Positions 45,615-53,895 of a DNA stretch of 64,000 bases are shown in pieces. Both the position numbers and the translations under genes were made by a program. How positions within the stretch are numbered: position 1 is the first letter of the stretch; each line of letters begins with the position of its first letter. The stretch is taken from the NCBI GenBank assembly GCA_019637435.1, contig JAHBVO010000001.1, positions 1,240,001 to 1,304,000 on the forward strand, in the 5' to 3' direction. Under the pieces are notes generated by a model, which was given only the letters and a program-made list of their open reading frames with translations, was not told where the DNA came from and did no database searches. This stretch comes from Candidatus Obscuribacterales bacterium (GTDB lineage Bacteria; Cyanobacteriota; Vampirovibrionia; Obscuribacterales; Obscuribacteraceae).

Positions 45615-45902
45615 ATGGCTAAATCAGACGCGACTAACCGGAAAAATGTTAAAGACAAGAACGAAGAGAATTCAATGACCGACGAGGAATGCGCTATTCG
45701 CGCGACTGAAAAGGGCTTTGGAAAGGTTGGTGCCCATCGGTGTGACGAGTATGGCGATGTAGGTCCGGAAGGCGAAAAATCCGGCAAGTGGATCGAAAAG
45801 CAAAACATTGAGGAGATGGGACCCAATCGTCCTGCAGGAAAGTCATATCGCACTTTAGAAGATGGAAAGAGTGGCAAGCCAATAGTCGAGAAAGATGACT
45901 AA
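45615..45902 (+). CDS. Small hydrophilic protein coupled to the DUF72 gene
   Basis: 95 residues from ATG 45615, with GGAG about 8 nt upstream; a longer frame from 45516 lacks this signal. Very polar: NSMTDEECAIRATEKGFGKV, HRCDEYGDVGPEGEKSGKW and a Lys/Gly-rich end. Two cysteines. No family recognised. It overlaps the DUF72 gene by 8 nt, so the two are translationally coupled and probably work together. Confidence 0.7.
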   Translation: MAKSDATNRKNVKDKNEENSMTDEECAIRATEKGFGKVGAHRCDEYGDVGPEGEKSGKWIEKQNIEEMGPNRPAGKSYRTLEDGKSGKPIVEKDD

Positions 45903-46626
45903 CCTTCTGATAGGTACCTCCGGATGGGTCTACGATAGTTGGCGAGGCTTGTTCTATCCACCGGAATTGAAGGCACAGGAGCAACTACGTTTTTTCTCAG
46001 AGGAATTTTCAACTGTCGAAATCAACTACACGTTTTACAAGCTACCGGAGCAGGATGTGTTTTCAGCCTGGCGCAATCAGGTCCCAAAAGACTTTTTGTT
46101 TTCCGTAAAGGCCAGTCGTTTCCTAACTCATATGAAAAAACTCAAGGACGCGAAGGACCCCTGGGAGCGCATACTAGAACGCACCCGAAAGTTGAAATCA
46201 AAATGTGGACCTATATTGCTCCAGTTTCCTGAGAAGTGGAAGAAAAACAAGGAACGACTGGAAGAATTTTTGAAGGTTGTGCGCACGTCTGAAGCAAGCG
46301 ATAGTCGGCTGGTTTTCGAACTTAGAAACAGTTCGTGGGCATGCGATGATATCCTCGACCTTTTACGAGAAAACAACGCTGCCTTTTGCATCGCAGATTC
46401 ATACAAATTCCAGCGCTTCAACGTAGCGACGGCTGATTTCGTCTACTTCCGATATCATGGAATGAGCAAGTCCAATCCGGATTACTCGAAAAAACGATTG
46501 CGCAAGGAGGCGAAGTTGATAGAGTCATTCCTTGCCGATGGACTGGACGTGTTCGTCTACTTCAACAACGATACTGAAGGCTTTGCGATTGAGAACGCGC
46601 GTGTTCTCAAAGAGATGCTCACTTAG
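45895..46626 (+). CDS. DUF72 (YecE-like) protein
   Basis: 243 residues. IGTSGWVYDSWRGLFYPPEL at the N-terminus, STVEINYTFYKLPEQDVFSAW, FSVKASRFLTHMKKL and the C-terminal DVFVYFNNDTEGFAIENA are the hallmarks of the YecE/DUF72 TIM-barrel family. Biochemical function is unestablished. It follows a small coupled gene and ends before a strong terminator. Confidence 0.9.
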   Translation: MTNLLIGTSGWVYDSWRGLFYPPELKAQEQLRFFSEEFSTVEINYTFYKLPEQDVFSAWRNQVPKDFLFSVKASRFLTHMKKLKDAKDPWERILERTRKLKSKCGPILLQFPEKWKKNKERLEEFLKVVRTSEASDSRLVFELRNSSWACDDILDLLRENNAAFCIADSYKFQRFNVATADFVYFRYHGMSKSNPDYSKKRLRKEAKLIESFLADGLDVFVYFNNDTEGFAIENARVLKEMLT

Positions 46627-46722
46627 TAGTACCCAATATGGTGCTGCATCGGAAATGGTGCCTTCTTCGGAGTTTCGTCGAAGCTCTGTTTTCATGCGCG
46701 TTTCGTCATTTGGACCGACAAC

Positions 46723-46755
46723 AAAAAAACGGAGATTTATTTCTCCGTTTTTTTT
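46723..46755. terminator. Bidirectional terminator between DUF72 and KGG-type genes
   Basis: AAAAAAACGGAGA pairs with TCTCCGTTTTTTTT across a 6-8 nt loop. A and T tracts on both sides allow termination in both directions, serving the convergent genes ending at 46626 and 46815. Confidence 0.85.
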
Positions 46756-46814
46756 GATTCAGTTTCTTTGACTTTACTTGATTTTGACTCCTGATCTGTA
46801 CGTCGCCGTTTAAG

Positions 46815-47210
46815 CTAATCAGATTCCTTTTTTCTTTTCGCTGCTGATGCTTTACCACCTTTGCGACCGGCCGCAACTTTCTTTTCATGCGTGGTCTTAG
46901 AGCTAGAGGATTTGCTGGAACTGGTAGATTTTCTGGTGCTGGATTTTTTTGCACCATTATTGGTGCCGTTTCGCTTTCTCGTTGCAGCAGCATTTCTTGC
47001 CGACGACTTGCGTGCTTCTGATTTTTTCTTGGTCGAAGTCTCGTTTCCCGAGCCTCCCTTCTCGCCCCCGCCGGATTGCTTGTTAACAGTTGCCCAGGCT
47101 CGGCGCTCTGCTTCTCCTTCGCTGACTCCTTTGTCTTCGTAACTTTCCTCGATATGCTCCGCTTTTCGTTTCTGCTTATCTGAATATTTGGCTTTGTCAC
47201 CTCTGGCCAT
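46815..47210 (-). CDS. Small basic KGG-type protein, 'plasmid stabilization' annotation class
   Basis: 131 residues from the ATG at 47210, chosen because GGAGG lies 8 nt upstream; an earlier ATG at 47225 sits before that site. The N-terminal part is ARGDKAKYSDKQKRKAEHIE followed by EERRAWATVNK-like sequence (AERRAWATVNKQSGG), a small family usually labelled plasmid stabilization protein without evidence. The rest is Lys/Ser/Thr/Arg rich, ending in the KGG-like GRKGGKASAAKRKKESD, which suggests nucleic-acid binding. It is divergent from ligD, with about 225 bp between starts, so shared regulation is plausible. Confidence 0.7.
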   Translation of the reverse strand: MARGDKAKYSDKQKRKAEHIEESYEDKGVSEGEAERRAWATVNKQSGGGEKGGSGNETSTKKKSEARKSSARNAAATRKRNGTNNGAKKSSTRKSTSSSKSSSSKTTHEKKVAAGRKGGKASAAKRKKESD

Positions 47211-47435
47211 GGTTTCGTCCTCCATCTTATTTCGATTCTCGCCGAGGGAGACGCGAGCGACGATTATTGAGTTCCAAATATGTGTAGAAACTGTGATCTC
47301 GTTTTGGTAATACTGTATCTTCGTAGCGGAACATTGTGTCCGGGTTTCCGTCCCCGAAGCAGTAGCGATGAAGAGAGCACGATCGCGGCCGAATCAATTT
47401 CAGTTACTGTAATCAGGGTAAGGAAGGAATTCGCA

Positions 47436-49124
47436 ATGCTAAACGATTATGATCGGAAAAGACATTTTGAAGACACACCTGAACCAAAAGGCTCCAGAAC
47501 AAAAGCGCGGAGTCATCAGCGTAAGCCGCTGGAATTCGTCGTGCAGAAGCATTCCGCTAGTCGGCTGCATTTTGATTTCCGTTTGGAACTTGATGGGGTA
47601 CTAGTATCGTGGGCGGTGCCTAAGGGACCATCTCTGAATCCTGATGACAAACGTTTAGCTGTTCATGTGGAAGATCATCCCTGGGAATATCGTAAGTTCG
47701 AGGGCATCATCCCAGCAAAGCAGTATGGTGCCGGTGAGGTGATAGTATGGGATAAGGGTACATATGAGCCTGTCGAAGGAAGCAACGAGGATGTCGAAAC
47801 TCAGCAGAAAATTGTGCGAGACGGTTTGAAGTCTGGAAAGTTGTCTATCGAACTTCACGGCGAAAAACTGAAAGGCGTTTTTGCTCTCGTTGAAACAAAA
47901 GGACGCGGCAAGAACAACTGGCTTCTAATCAAAAAGGATGATGAGTTTGCTGACCCTGAAGCGAATGTAGCTGTGGATAGTAAGTCCGTCTTGTCAGACT
48001 TTACTCTGGATGAATTGCAGATCGAGAGCGGAAAAAAGAAGGCTACGGCTAAAACCCATTCCACAAAAACTTCCTCTAAGAAGTCATCTAAGAAAGAAAA
48101 AGCGAAAGAGAAGGAAGAGAAGAGCACAAAATCGAAAAATTCCTCGGCGCGGGAGAGCCTTAATAGAAAAAAGCGTCCAAGCCGGCACGAAAAAATGCCG
48201 GCTCGCGTCGAACCAATGCTCACAAAGACCGCTGAGGAGCCGTTCTCCAAAGATGGTTGGATCTACGAGCCGAAACTCGACGGCATCAGAGCAATTGCCT
48301 ATATAAAGGAATCAGAAGTTCGATTGATTTCGCGTCGCGGAATAAATGTGACGGAGCGCTATCCCTTGATTGAAAAGTCGCTCGAAGAAAACGAGGACGA
48401 CATTATCCTCGATGGAGAAATTACGGCAATTGATTCACAGGGAAGACCATCATTTCAGCTGTTGCAACGAGCGGGTCAAACTAGTGATAAAGAGGGACTG
48501 CGAATTGTTTTCTATGTCTTTGACATACTCTATGCTGATGGCCGCAATCTTATCGATCAGACCTTGAGCACACGCCGGCGGATTTTGAGGCAAAAACTCA
48601 AGCAATCGGACGTCGTCAAAATAGTAAACGACCTGGGTTCCGATGGTCTTAAAGCCTTTCAGGCGTGCGTAGATATCGACCTGGAAGGTATTGTCGCGAA
48701 GAAGCTTGACAGCGTTTATAAGCCCGGCACGCGGACTGCAGATTGGTTAAAGGTCAAATCATTCAAAAGCTCGGAGCTACTGATCTGCGGATATAGCGAG
48801 GGCGCAGGCTCTCGCAGCGATCAATTTGGAGCGCTTCTGTTGGGATATTATGATGACCAGGGCGAACTCACCTACGCCGGCTCCGTAGGTACAGGCTTCA
48901 ACTCCAAGATAATGCGAGAACTGCTTGGCGTTATGAAACCGCTCGAACGCAAAACAAGCCCGTTCGGCCTGAAAACAGGTAAGAAAAGGGACGTGACCTG
49001 GCTGACACCGAAATTGGTGGCAGAGATCAAATTTTCCGAGTGGACGGCCGACGGGTTGTTGCGTATACCAGTGTTTCTGCGCCTTCGAGAGGACATAGAA
49101 CCCTCCACTGTCGTGCGTCGATGA
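47436..49124 (+). CDS. ligD: ATP-dependent DNA ligase D, phosphoesterase plus ligase domains only
   Basis: 562 residues from ATG 47436 (AGGAAGGA 7 nt upstream). The N-terminal 3'-phosphoesterase domain shows HSASRLHFDFRLELDGVLVS, WAVPKGPS and HPWEYRKFEGIIPAKQYGAG. A Lys/Ser-rich linker of about 70 residues (210-265) follows, then the ligase: adenylation lysine Lys280 in YEPKLDGIRA, the DGEI motif, LEGIVAKKLDS and the C-terminal OB fold (TWLTPKLVAEIKFSEWT). The polymerase domain of full-length LigD is absent, and no ku gene is in the window. Works in non-homologous end joining with Ku. Divergent from the KGG-type gene. Confidence 0.92.
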   Translation: MLNDYDRKRHFEDTPEPKGSRTKARSHQRKPLEFVVQKHSASRLHFDFRLELDGVLVSWAVPKGPSLNPDDKRLAVHVEDHPWEYRKFEGIIPAKQYGAGEVIVWDKGTYEPVEGSNEDVETQQKIVRDGLKSGKLSIELHGEKLKGVFALVETKGRGKNNWLLIKKDDEFADPEANVAVDSKSVLSDFTLDELQIESGKKKATAKTHSTKTSSKKSSKKEKAKEKEEKSTKSKNSSARESLNRKKRPSRHEKMPARVEPMLTKTAEEPFSKDGWIYEPKLDGIRAIAYIKESEVRLISRRGINVTERYPLIEKSLEENEDDIILDGEITAIDSQGRPSFQLLQRAGQTSDKEGLRIVFYVFDILYADGRNLIDQTLSTRRRILRQKLKQSDVVKIVNDLGSDGLKAFQACVDIDLEGIVAKKLDSVYKPGTRTADWLKVKSFKSSELLICGYSEGAGSRSDQFGALLLGYYDDQGELTYAGSVGTGFNSKIMRELLGVMKPLERKTSPFGLKTGKKRDVTWLTPKLVAEIKFSEWTADGLLRIPVFLRLREDIEPSTVVRR

Positions 49125-49675
49125 CGAATATGTAGTCGTCTGGAACTAAGCATGTTACGAACTTCTTGACAATTCAATATTGCAGATTAAGCTCCAATTA
49201 AACAAGTTGCCATGCAGGCAATGTTCCCGAAATTACCGTCATTCGGGCGTTTTAGCGATTGGTTGTAGCAGTTAAACTGTCTTAACAAGGTGCGCACAGA
49301 GCCAATTGCGCACTTATACTAGCCTTAAGCCGTTGCAAAGCGACGTGCTTGTATTGTTGTTTGCCTGGGCGTTTGGAGTTTTTGAAGTTCAAGCTATAAG
49401 CAAAAATTGCATCTGAGTAATGCAAATATAAAGGAACTGTTTAGAAACCCCTTGTTGACGACCTTCGCACATACGATAGTTTCACAGCTGGTGAATCGCC
49501 ACAGAGCGCTCCCCCCGATAAATAGGTCCCTACCGCCTGGGACAGAAGTCACTAAACAAACGGGTTAGAGCTATCTCATCGAACAGTCCAGCGGCAGTTT
49601 TCTTTTGAGATTTTTTCCTGGCAGAAAAAATTGTTGGCTAACCCTGCGCTCTCTTAAATGAGAAGAGGATCCCTA
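49125..49675. other. Intergenic region upstream of the primary sigma factor
   Basis: About 550 bp. It begins with a possible ligD terminator (CCCGAA at 49226-49231 with TTCGGG at 49242-49247, then CGTTTT). TATACT at 49315-49320 is a good -10 hexamer but its -35 match is poor. The rest would be a long 5' leader. No coding frame looks real. Confidence 0.45.
49226..49252 (+). terminator. Possible terminator downstream of ligD
   Basis: CCCGAA and TTCGGG arms separated by 10 nt and followed by CGTTTT. A 6-bp stem is modest, and it lies 100 bp after the ligD stop. Confidence 0.4.
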
Positions 49676-50692
49676 ATGGCTAAAGCAAAGTCCACTGAAG
49701 AAAGAACAGTTCGTGGAATGCTCGTCGAAGACGAGAACGTCGCGAAGAGAAATGAGATGGAAGAACTCGATCTCATGGATGACGACCAATTCACGATTCT
49801 GGATGACGAAGAGGACAAATTTGACGACGATGAAGAAGTTGTTGAACTGCCTTCATCGCGTGAAATCGCGACGGAAGACTCGGTCCGCCTGTACCTTCGC
49901 GAAATCGGTAGAATCCAGCTATTGAAGCCGGATGAAGAGATCGAACTGGCTCGTAAAATTCTGCAAGGCGATATGATGGCCAAGCGGAAATTGGTTCAAG
50001 CCAACCTTCGACTGGTAGTTTCAATCGCTAAAAAGTACATCGGAAGAGGACTTTCTTTCCTTGACCTGATTCAGGAAGGAAACCTCGGTCTGATTCGTGC
50101 CTCTGAAAAGTTCGACCACGAGCGTGGTTATAAGTTTTCAACCTATGCTACCTGGTGGATCAGACAGGCAATCACACGCGCCCTGGCTGACAAATCGAGA
50201 ACCATTCGCGTTCCGGTGCACATGGTCGAAACCATCAACAAATTGAAAAAGGTCACGCGTCAACTGGCACAAGAATTGAACCGTAAACCTACGGAACAAG
50301 AACTTGCAGCCTCGATGGATGTGTCTATCGTTAAACTGCATGAGATTATCAAAGCAGCTAAAGAACCAATTTCTCTCGAAACACCGATCGGAAAGGAAGA
50401 AGACTCCAGACTCGGCGACTTCATTGAAGATGCTGAAACCGATCGTCCGGAAACGACAGTTACGCATGAGCTTCTTCGTCAAGATCTGGCAAAGATGCTC
50501 AACGAGCTGACTCCCCGTGAGCGAGATGTTTTGAGATTGCGTTTCGGTTTAGACGATGGTCGTCAGCGGACGCTGGAAGAAGTTGGACAACTGTTCAACG
50601 TGACTCGTGAGCGTGTCCGTCAAATAGAGTTCAAAGCGCTTAGAAAGTTGAGACAGCCAGGTCGCTCGTCTAGACTTCGGGAGTATCTTTAG
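49676..50692 (+). CDS. rpoD: RNA polymerase primary sigma factor (SigA/RpoD)
   Basis: 338 residues from ATG 49676 (AGAGGA 6 nt upstream; an ATG at 49658 precedes that site). A very acidic N-terminus ([20 protein letters not shown]) stands in for region 1.1; region 1.2 is [21 protein letters not shown]; region 2 is [20 protein letters not shown] through [15 protein letters not shown]; region 3 is [18 protein letters not shown]; region 4 ends in [20 protein letters not shown]. Recognises -10 and -35 promoters for housekeeping transcription. Shorter than proteobacterial RpoD because it lacks the non-conserved region. Followed by a terminator. Confidence 0.94.
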   Translation: MAKAKSTEERTVRGMLVEDENVAKRNEMEELDLMDDDQFTILDDEEDKFDDDEEVVELPSSREIATEDSVRLYLREIGRIQLLKPDEEIELARKILQGDMMAKRKLVQANLRLVVSIAKKYIGRGLSFLDLIQEGNLGLIRASEKFDHERGYKFSTYATWWIRQAITRALADKSRTIRVPVHMVETINKLKKVTRQLAQELNRKPTEQELAASMDVSIVKLHEIIKAAKEPISLETPIGKEEDSRLGDFIEDAETDRPETTVTHELLRQDLAKMLNELTPRERDVLRLRFGLDDGRQRTLEEVGQLFNVTRERVRQIEFKALRKLRQPGRSSRLREYL

Positions 50693-50732
50693 CTGAGATG
50701 AACTAACTCAGTTGAATTGAATTCAAGTTTTG

Positions 50733-50761
50733 AACCCGGGTCGAAAGGCTCGGGTTTAGCT
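50733..50761 (+). terminator. Terminator of the sigma factor gene
   Basis: AACCCG (50733-50738) with CGGGTT (50751-50756), extended inward by G-C pairs, then TAGCTTT. It ends the sigma gene transcript 40 bp after the stop codon. Confidence 0.6.
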
Positions 50762-50880
50762 TTGATATCGTATGACTAGGTTCTTCATGAGGCGAGCTGT
50801 ATCAAACACAACTTCGATTTTGCGGTGCGAACGTCGCTTTTGCATTGATGTGCTAGAGAAAGCATATCGGAGGATTCTTT

Positions 50881-51219
50881 ATGGACGACAAAAAAGAGAG
50901 TTGCAAAAGAGCGGAAGAAGAAAAGGTGGTAGCCACCGCCCTTGGTGGCCATGAGCCTGAACAATTCAGCACGGAAGGTTATGAGAAGAGTGATCATTCC
51001 GATTTAGATTGCTGCAAAGAAAAAAATGCGGATTCTGAGGGACACGTTGATAAGCTTGCCGGGCAGTGCGAAGGAGACGATCGCCAGTCGACATTTGTCG
51101 ACGATAAGGAATACTTGGCCAGCAGCGGCGGTGGACGCTCATTTCAGTATGCAGATGAACTCACCAATGAAGATGAACGTAAATCATCGACATCAACAAA
51201 CGATTCGTTAGAAAGTTGA
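50881..51219 (+). CDS. Small acidic hydrophilic protein of unknown function
   Basis: 112 residues, rich in Asp, Glu, Lys and Ser, with a CC pair (DLDCCKEKNADS) and no hydrophobic core large enough for a membrane helix; probably disordered. GGAGG lies about 8 nt before the ATG and a good terminator follows, so it is a genuine single-gene unit. No family recognised. Confidence 0.65.
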   Translation: MDDKKESCKRAEEEKVVATALGGHEPEQFSTEGYEKSDHSDLDCCKEKNADSEGHVDKLAGQCEGDDRQSTFVDDKEYLASSGGGRSFQYADELTNEDERKSSTSTNDSLES

Positions 51220-51243
51220 GCAGTAGTTGGAATATGGTGACGA

Positions 51244-51280
51244 AACGGCTTCTGGGTGCTCCAGAGCCGTTTCCGTTTTT
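51244..51280 (+). terminator. Intrinsic terminator
   Basis: AACGGCTTCTGG and CCAGAGCCGTT arms (one mismatch) around a short loop, followed by TCCGTTTTTTCT. Ends the 50881-51219 transcript. Confidence 0.8.
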
Positions 51281-51422
51281 TCTACTCACAATATTCTACG
51301 GCGCGTGCGCGGCGGCAAGATCTTTGAAGGGTTCTACTCTTTATCCGACTTTACGCCAGATTGGGATAGTTAGTTACTTAATTGAAAGTTTTTGATTAGA
51401 CCCCTGCTGGCGCTTCGTACGC

Positions 51423-51450
51423 TTGCCAAAGTAGGTCCCTGTGTTATAGT
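51423..51450 (+). promoter_or_regulatory. Probable promoter of the HxlR-family gene
   Basis: TTGCCA (51423-51428), 16-bp spacer, TATAGT (51445-51450), about 74 bp before the ATG. Both hexamers match the primary-sigma consensus at five of six positions or close to it. Confidence 0.5.
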
Positions 51451-51523
51451 TGGAATACGGTCTATATTCGACACGCTTCTGGTTTTATTCTGCAAACCTC
51501 AAGTGATCTGTGAGGTTTCAAAA

Positions 51524-52087
51524 ATGAACAATGATACCTTGAGTCAGAAATGCTGCCCAACTGACTTTGTCTTACACACCTTGAGCACGCGCTGGACGCT
51601 CCCGTTGATCAAGGCGCTCGCTCTAGGACCGATGCGACCATCCGAATTAACCAAAAAACTTACCGGTATTAGCGCCAAGTCTCTCACTCAGCGCTTACGA
51701 CAGCTTGAGAAAGTGGGTGTGTTGACACGCACTTCTTATCAAGAAATTCCTCCTCGCGTTATTTATGAGCTGACTGCCCGCGGTCGCGACCTACTGTATG
51801 TCTTGGATGCGTTGGAGGAATTGGGGCAGAGTTGGCAACGTACGTTGCCTGAATATTCGTCATGGAGACCGAACGATCAATGTGCTCACTGTTACACGCA
51901 TCTTTCTCCAGGTAACCCGGAGAACAGTAATGGTCAAAACCGTGCTTACGATTCTGAGCCTGATGAGCAACGCAACTCGGAAGTGAGCGTTGAAACTCAA
52001 TTTCTAGCTGCATCTTCCAGGCGCGACGGCGATGAGCTCAACCAAGAGTCAATGTCAGATCAGGCCTTTAGATTCGCGGATCGATAG
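51524..52087 (+). CDS. HxlR-family transcriptional regulator
   Basis: 187 residues from ATG 51524 (GAGGT 7 nt upstream). Residues 9-10 are CC in QKCCPTDFVL, the place of the redox-sensing cysteine in HxlR proteins such as YodB. The winged helix follows: STRWTLPLIKALALGPMRPS, ELTKKLTGISAKSLTQRLRQ, then GVLTRTSYQEIPPRVIYELT. A polar tail of about 75 residues beyond the domain is unusual and includes C-x2-C. HxlR regulators respond to oxidants, quinones or aldehydes; the target is not apparent because no enzyme gene is adjacent. Confidence 0.88.
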   Translation: MNNDTLSQKCCPTDFVLHTLSTRWTLPLIKALALGPMRPSELTKKLTGISAKSLTQRLRQLEKVGVLTRTSYQEIPPRVIYELTARGRDLLYVLDALEELGQSWQRTLPEYSSWRPNDQCAHCYTHLSPGNPENSNGQNRAYDSEPDEQRNSEVSVETQFLAASSRRDGDELNQESMSDQAFRFADR

Positions 52088-52257
52088 TGGCATTGACGAA
52101 TCTCGGCAAAGTTTCGTTCACCATATGTGGTGCTAGCTGGATCTGTGCGAATGCAGTGCGATTTCCAGCAATGAAATTTGGAACAAGCGATGCGGGTTGT
52201 TAGTAGCCGCCTTCCTTGTCGCCCGGCTTTATCACCATCGAGGCGACTTCCGAGCGC

Positions 52258-52521
52258 TTAGTTTGCGATAGTACTTTGAACCCGTTTTTCGGATCTACTT
52301 GCAATTTGTCCATAAAAGCTGTTGCGAGTCGTTGCGTCTACGATGTCGTTGACGAAGCAAAAATCGAGAAGATGTGTCACCTTATTGCCCGTTGACCACC
52401 CAGACTTGAATCCTTTTATGTAGGATATTGCTGAATCTAGTGTGGCGAATTCAAATGTGATGCCATCATGTTTAAAGACCCAGACCGACGGTTTCAATTC
52501 ACTGAGCTGATATCGGGACAT
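52258..52521 (-). CDS. Small protein of unknown function
   Basis: 87 residues. A compact alpha/beta stretch (LKPSVWVFKHDGITFEFATL, then DSAISYIKGFKSGWSTGN) suggests a small folded domain. GGAGG about 8 nt before the ATG supports expression. No family recognised and no operon partner. Confidence 0.6.
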   Translation of the reverse strand: MSRYQLSELKPSVWVFKHDGITFEFATLDSAISYIKGFKSGWSTGNKVTHLLDFCFVNDIVDATTRNSFYGQIASRSEKRVQSTIAN

Positions 52522-52658
52522 CGGTGTAGCCTCCGAGATAGAAACTTTTAGTATCTTAATGGCACATGTTTGCTAAACCAATGCAGACCGGCGATGCCGC
52601 GTTTGCAATTTCAATTATCAGTTGTTCAACTTTTCTGAGTATATGAAATGGATAGCGC

Positions 52659-53600
52659 TTATATCAGCGACCAATTACCGGGTAAGCTTTCGGAATTTGC
52701 CGGATTCGGATTGTATTCATCTATTCCCCATAGTCTAAATCCGCCAAGAAATGCGGTTTGATTGTGACCCAATCGAGCTCCCGCTGGAAGCGTTTTCACC
52801 AGTTTCGCGTTGCCACCACCCACGACGACATAGTCTGCATTAAAAGAGTGAATCAATCTGATCACAAAATCGTGAACTGCTCTTCTCCATTTTTTTAGAC
52901 CAATTTTTTTTATTGCTCGTTTGGATAAAACATCCCCGACTGTATTGCGAGAATCCCACCGCATGTTGCCGAGTTCCATCGGTAGTATGGCGTGATCGAC
53001 AATCATTGCCGATCCGACTCCGGTCCCCAACCCCAGGAAGATCATTCGACCTCCTTCGTAACTGCCTACTGCCTGCATCGCAGCATCATTCACGAACTTG
53101 ACGGGCTTGCCAAAGGCGGCTCCATAGTCGAATCCCACCCAGCCGGATCCGAGGTTGCCGGGTTCCGAAAGAGGACCATTCGCCCCGACCAGTCCGGGAA
53201 ATCCGATTGATATAGCGTCGAACTTCCAATCTTGGGTTAGCAATTCTACCTGCTCGACCAACATGAGCGGCGTAAATTCAATTCCCGAGCGGACTTTCCT
53301 GGATTCCAATTCGCCACTTAGAAGCATTTTGGCCTTTGTGCCGCCGACGTCAATTGATAAGATTCTCATTCCCTCTGCATTTGCAGCACTGCGGGTTGAA
53401 TATCGTGATGCTGTTGTATTCCTTGTCTTGCTCTTTCGTTTTGTGCGCGCCTGGGGCTTCCTCGCGTGCTTTCCCTCCGAAGGTTTCAGTCCTCCGGCGG
53501 TTTTTCTTCTGCTAGTGGCCGACTTGATCTTGCTGTTCGCGTTTGACTTCTCTGCTACAGCTGCGGACTTGCGAGTCGATTTGATCTTCTTCTTCTTCAA
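52659..53600 (-). CDS. ROK-family sugar kinase, polyphosphate-glucokinase-like, with basic N-terminal tail
   Basis: 313 residues from TTG 53600 (AGGGG about 9 nt upstream). The first 77 residues are Lys/Arg/Ser rich and histone-tail-like (KPQARTKRKSKTRNTTASR). The kinase begins at residue 78: LSIDVGGTKAKMLL (phosphate 1), ISIGFPGLVGANGPLSEPGN, FVNDAAMQAVG (catalytic Asp) and LGLGTGVGSAMIVD (phosphate 2). The ROK zinc motif is missing and ELGN replaces ELGH, as expected for polyphosphate glucokinases, which phosphorylate glucose with polyphosphate. An ATG at residue 78 could give a tail-less form, but its AGAGGG is too close. Substrate assignment is inferred. Confidence 0.8.
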   Translation of the reverse strand: MKKKKIKSTRKSAAVAEKSNANSKIKSATSRRKTAGGLKPSEGKHARKPQARTKRKSKTRNTTASRYSTRSAANAEGMRILSIDVGGTKAKMLLSGELESRKVRSGIEFTPLMLVEQVELLTQDWKFDAISIGFPGLVGANGPLSEPGNLGSGWVGFDYGAAFGKPVKFVNDAAMQAVGSYEGGRMIFLGLGTGVGSAMIVDHAILPMELGNMRWDSRNTVGDVLSKRAIKKIGLKKWRRAVHDFVIRLIHSFNADYVVVGGGNAKLVKTLPAGARLGHNQTAFLGGFRLWGIDEYNPNPANSESLPGNWSLI

Positions 53601-53895
53601 TTTTCTACGCCCCTGCGGTAACGAGAGATGTTTAGCACGGGAGGGTAAAATCGTAGAAAGATATGCGCAATGTTAAGCAGTCGGGTCAGTTAGCCGCCAG
53701 AGGCGGAGGTTTCGCAAACTAGCATCATGTGAAACTTGAATGGAGATCAACGTCCTGTCCTGTTCGCTTTCTCATTTTGATACAGCCAGCTGTAAGCAGT
53801 TTGACTGGCTACGAGAAGAGCGCTTTATTGATTTCGGATTTCGGGTATCTTTAAGGACATCCATCTATTGGAGAGGCGATTAAATTCTCAATTAA

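Noticed and set aside
46815..47210. True plasmid stabilisation or toxin-antitoxin function
   Set aside because: The label in databases is not based on evidence for this family, and no toxin or plasmid gene is nearby.
49455..49483. TTGACG as a -35 box of the sigma factor promoter
   Set aside because: No acceptable -10 hexamer at 16-18 bp spacing.
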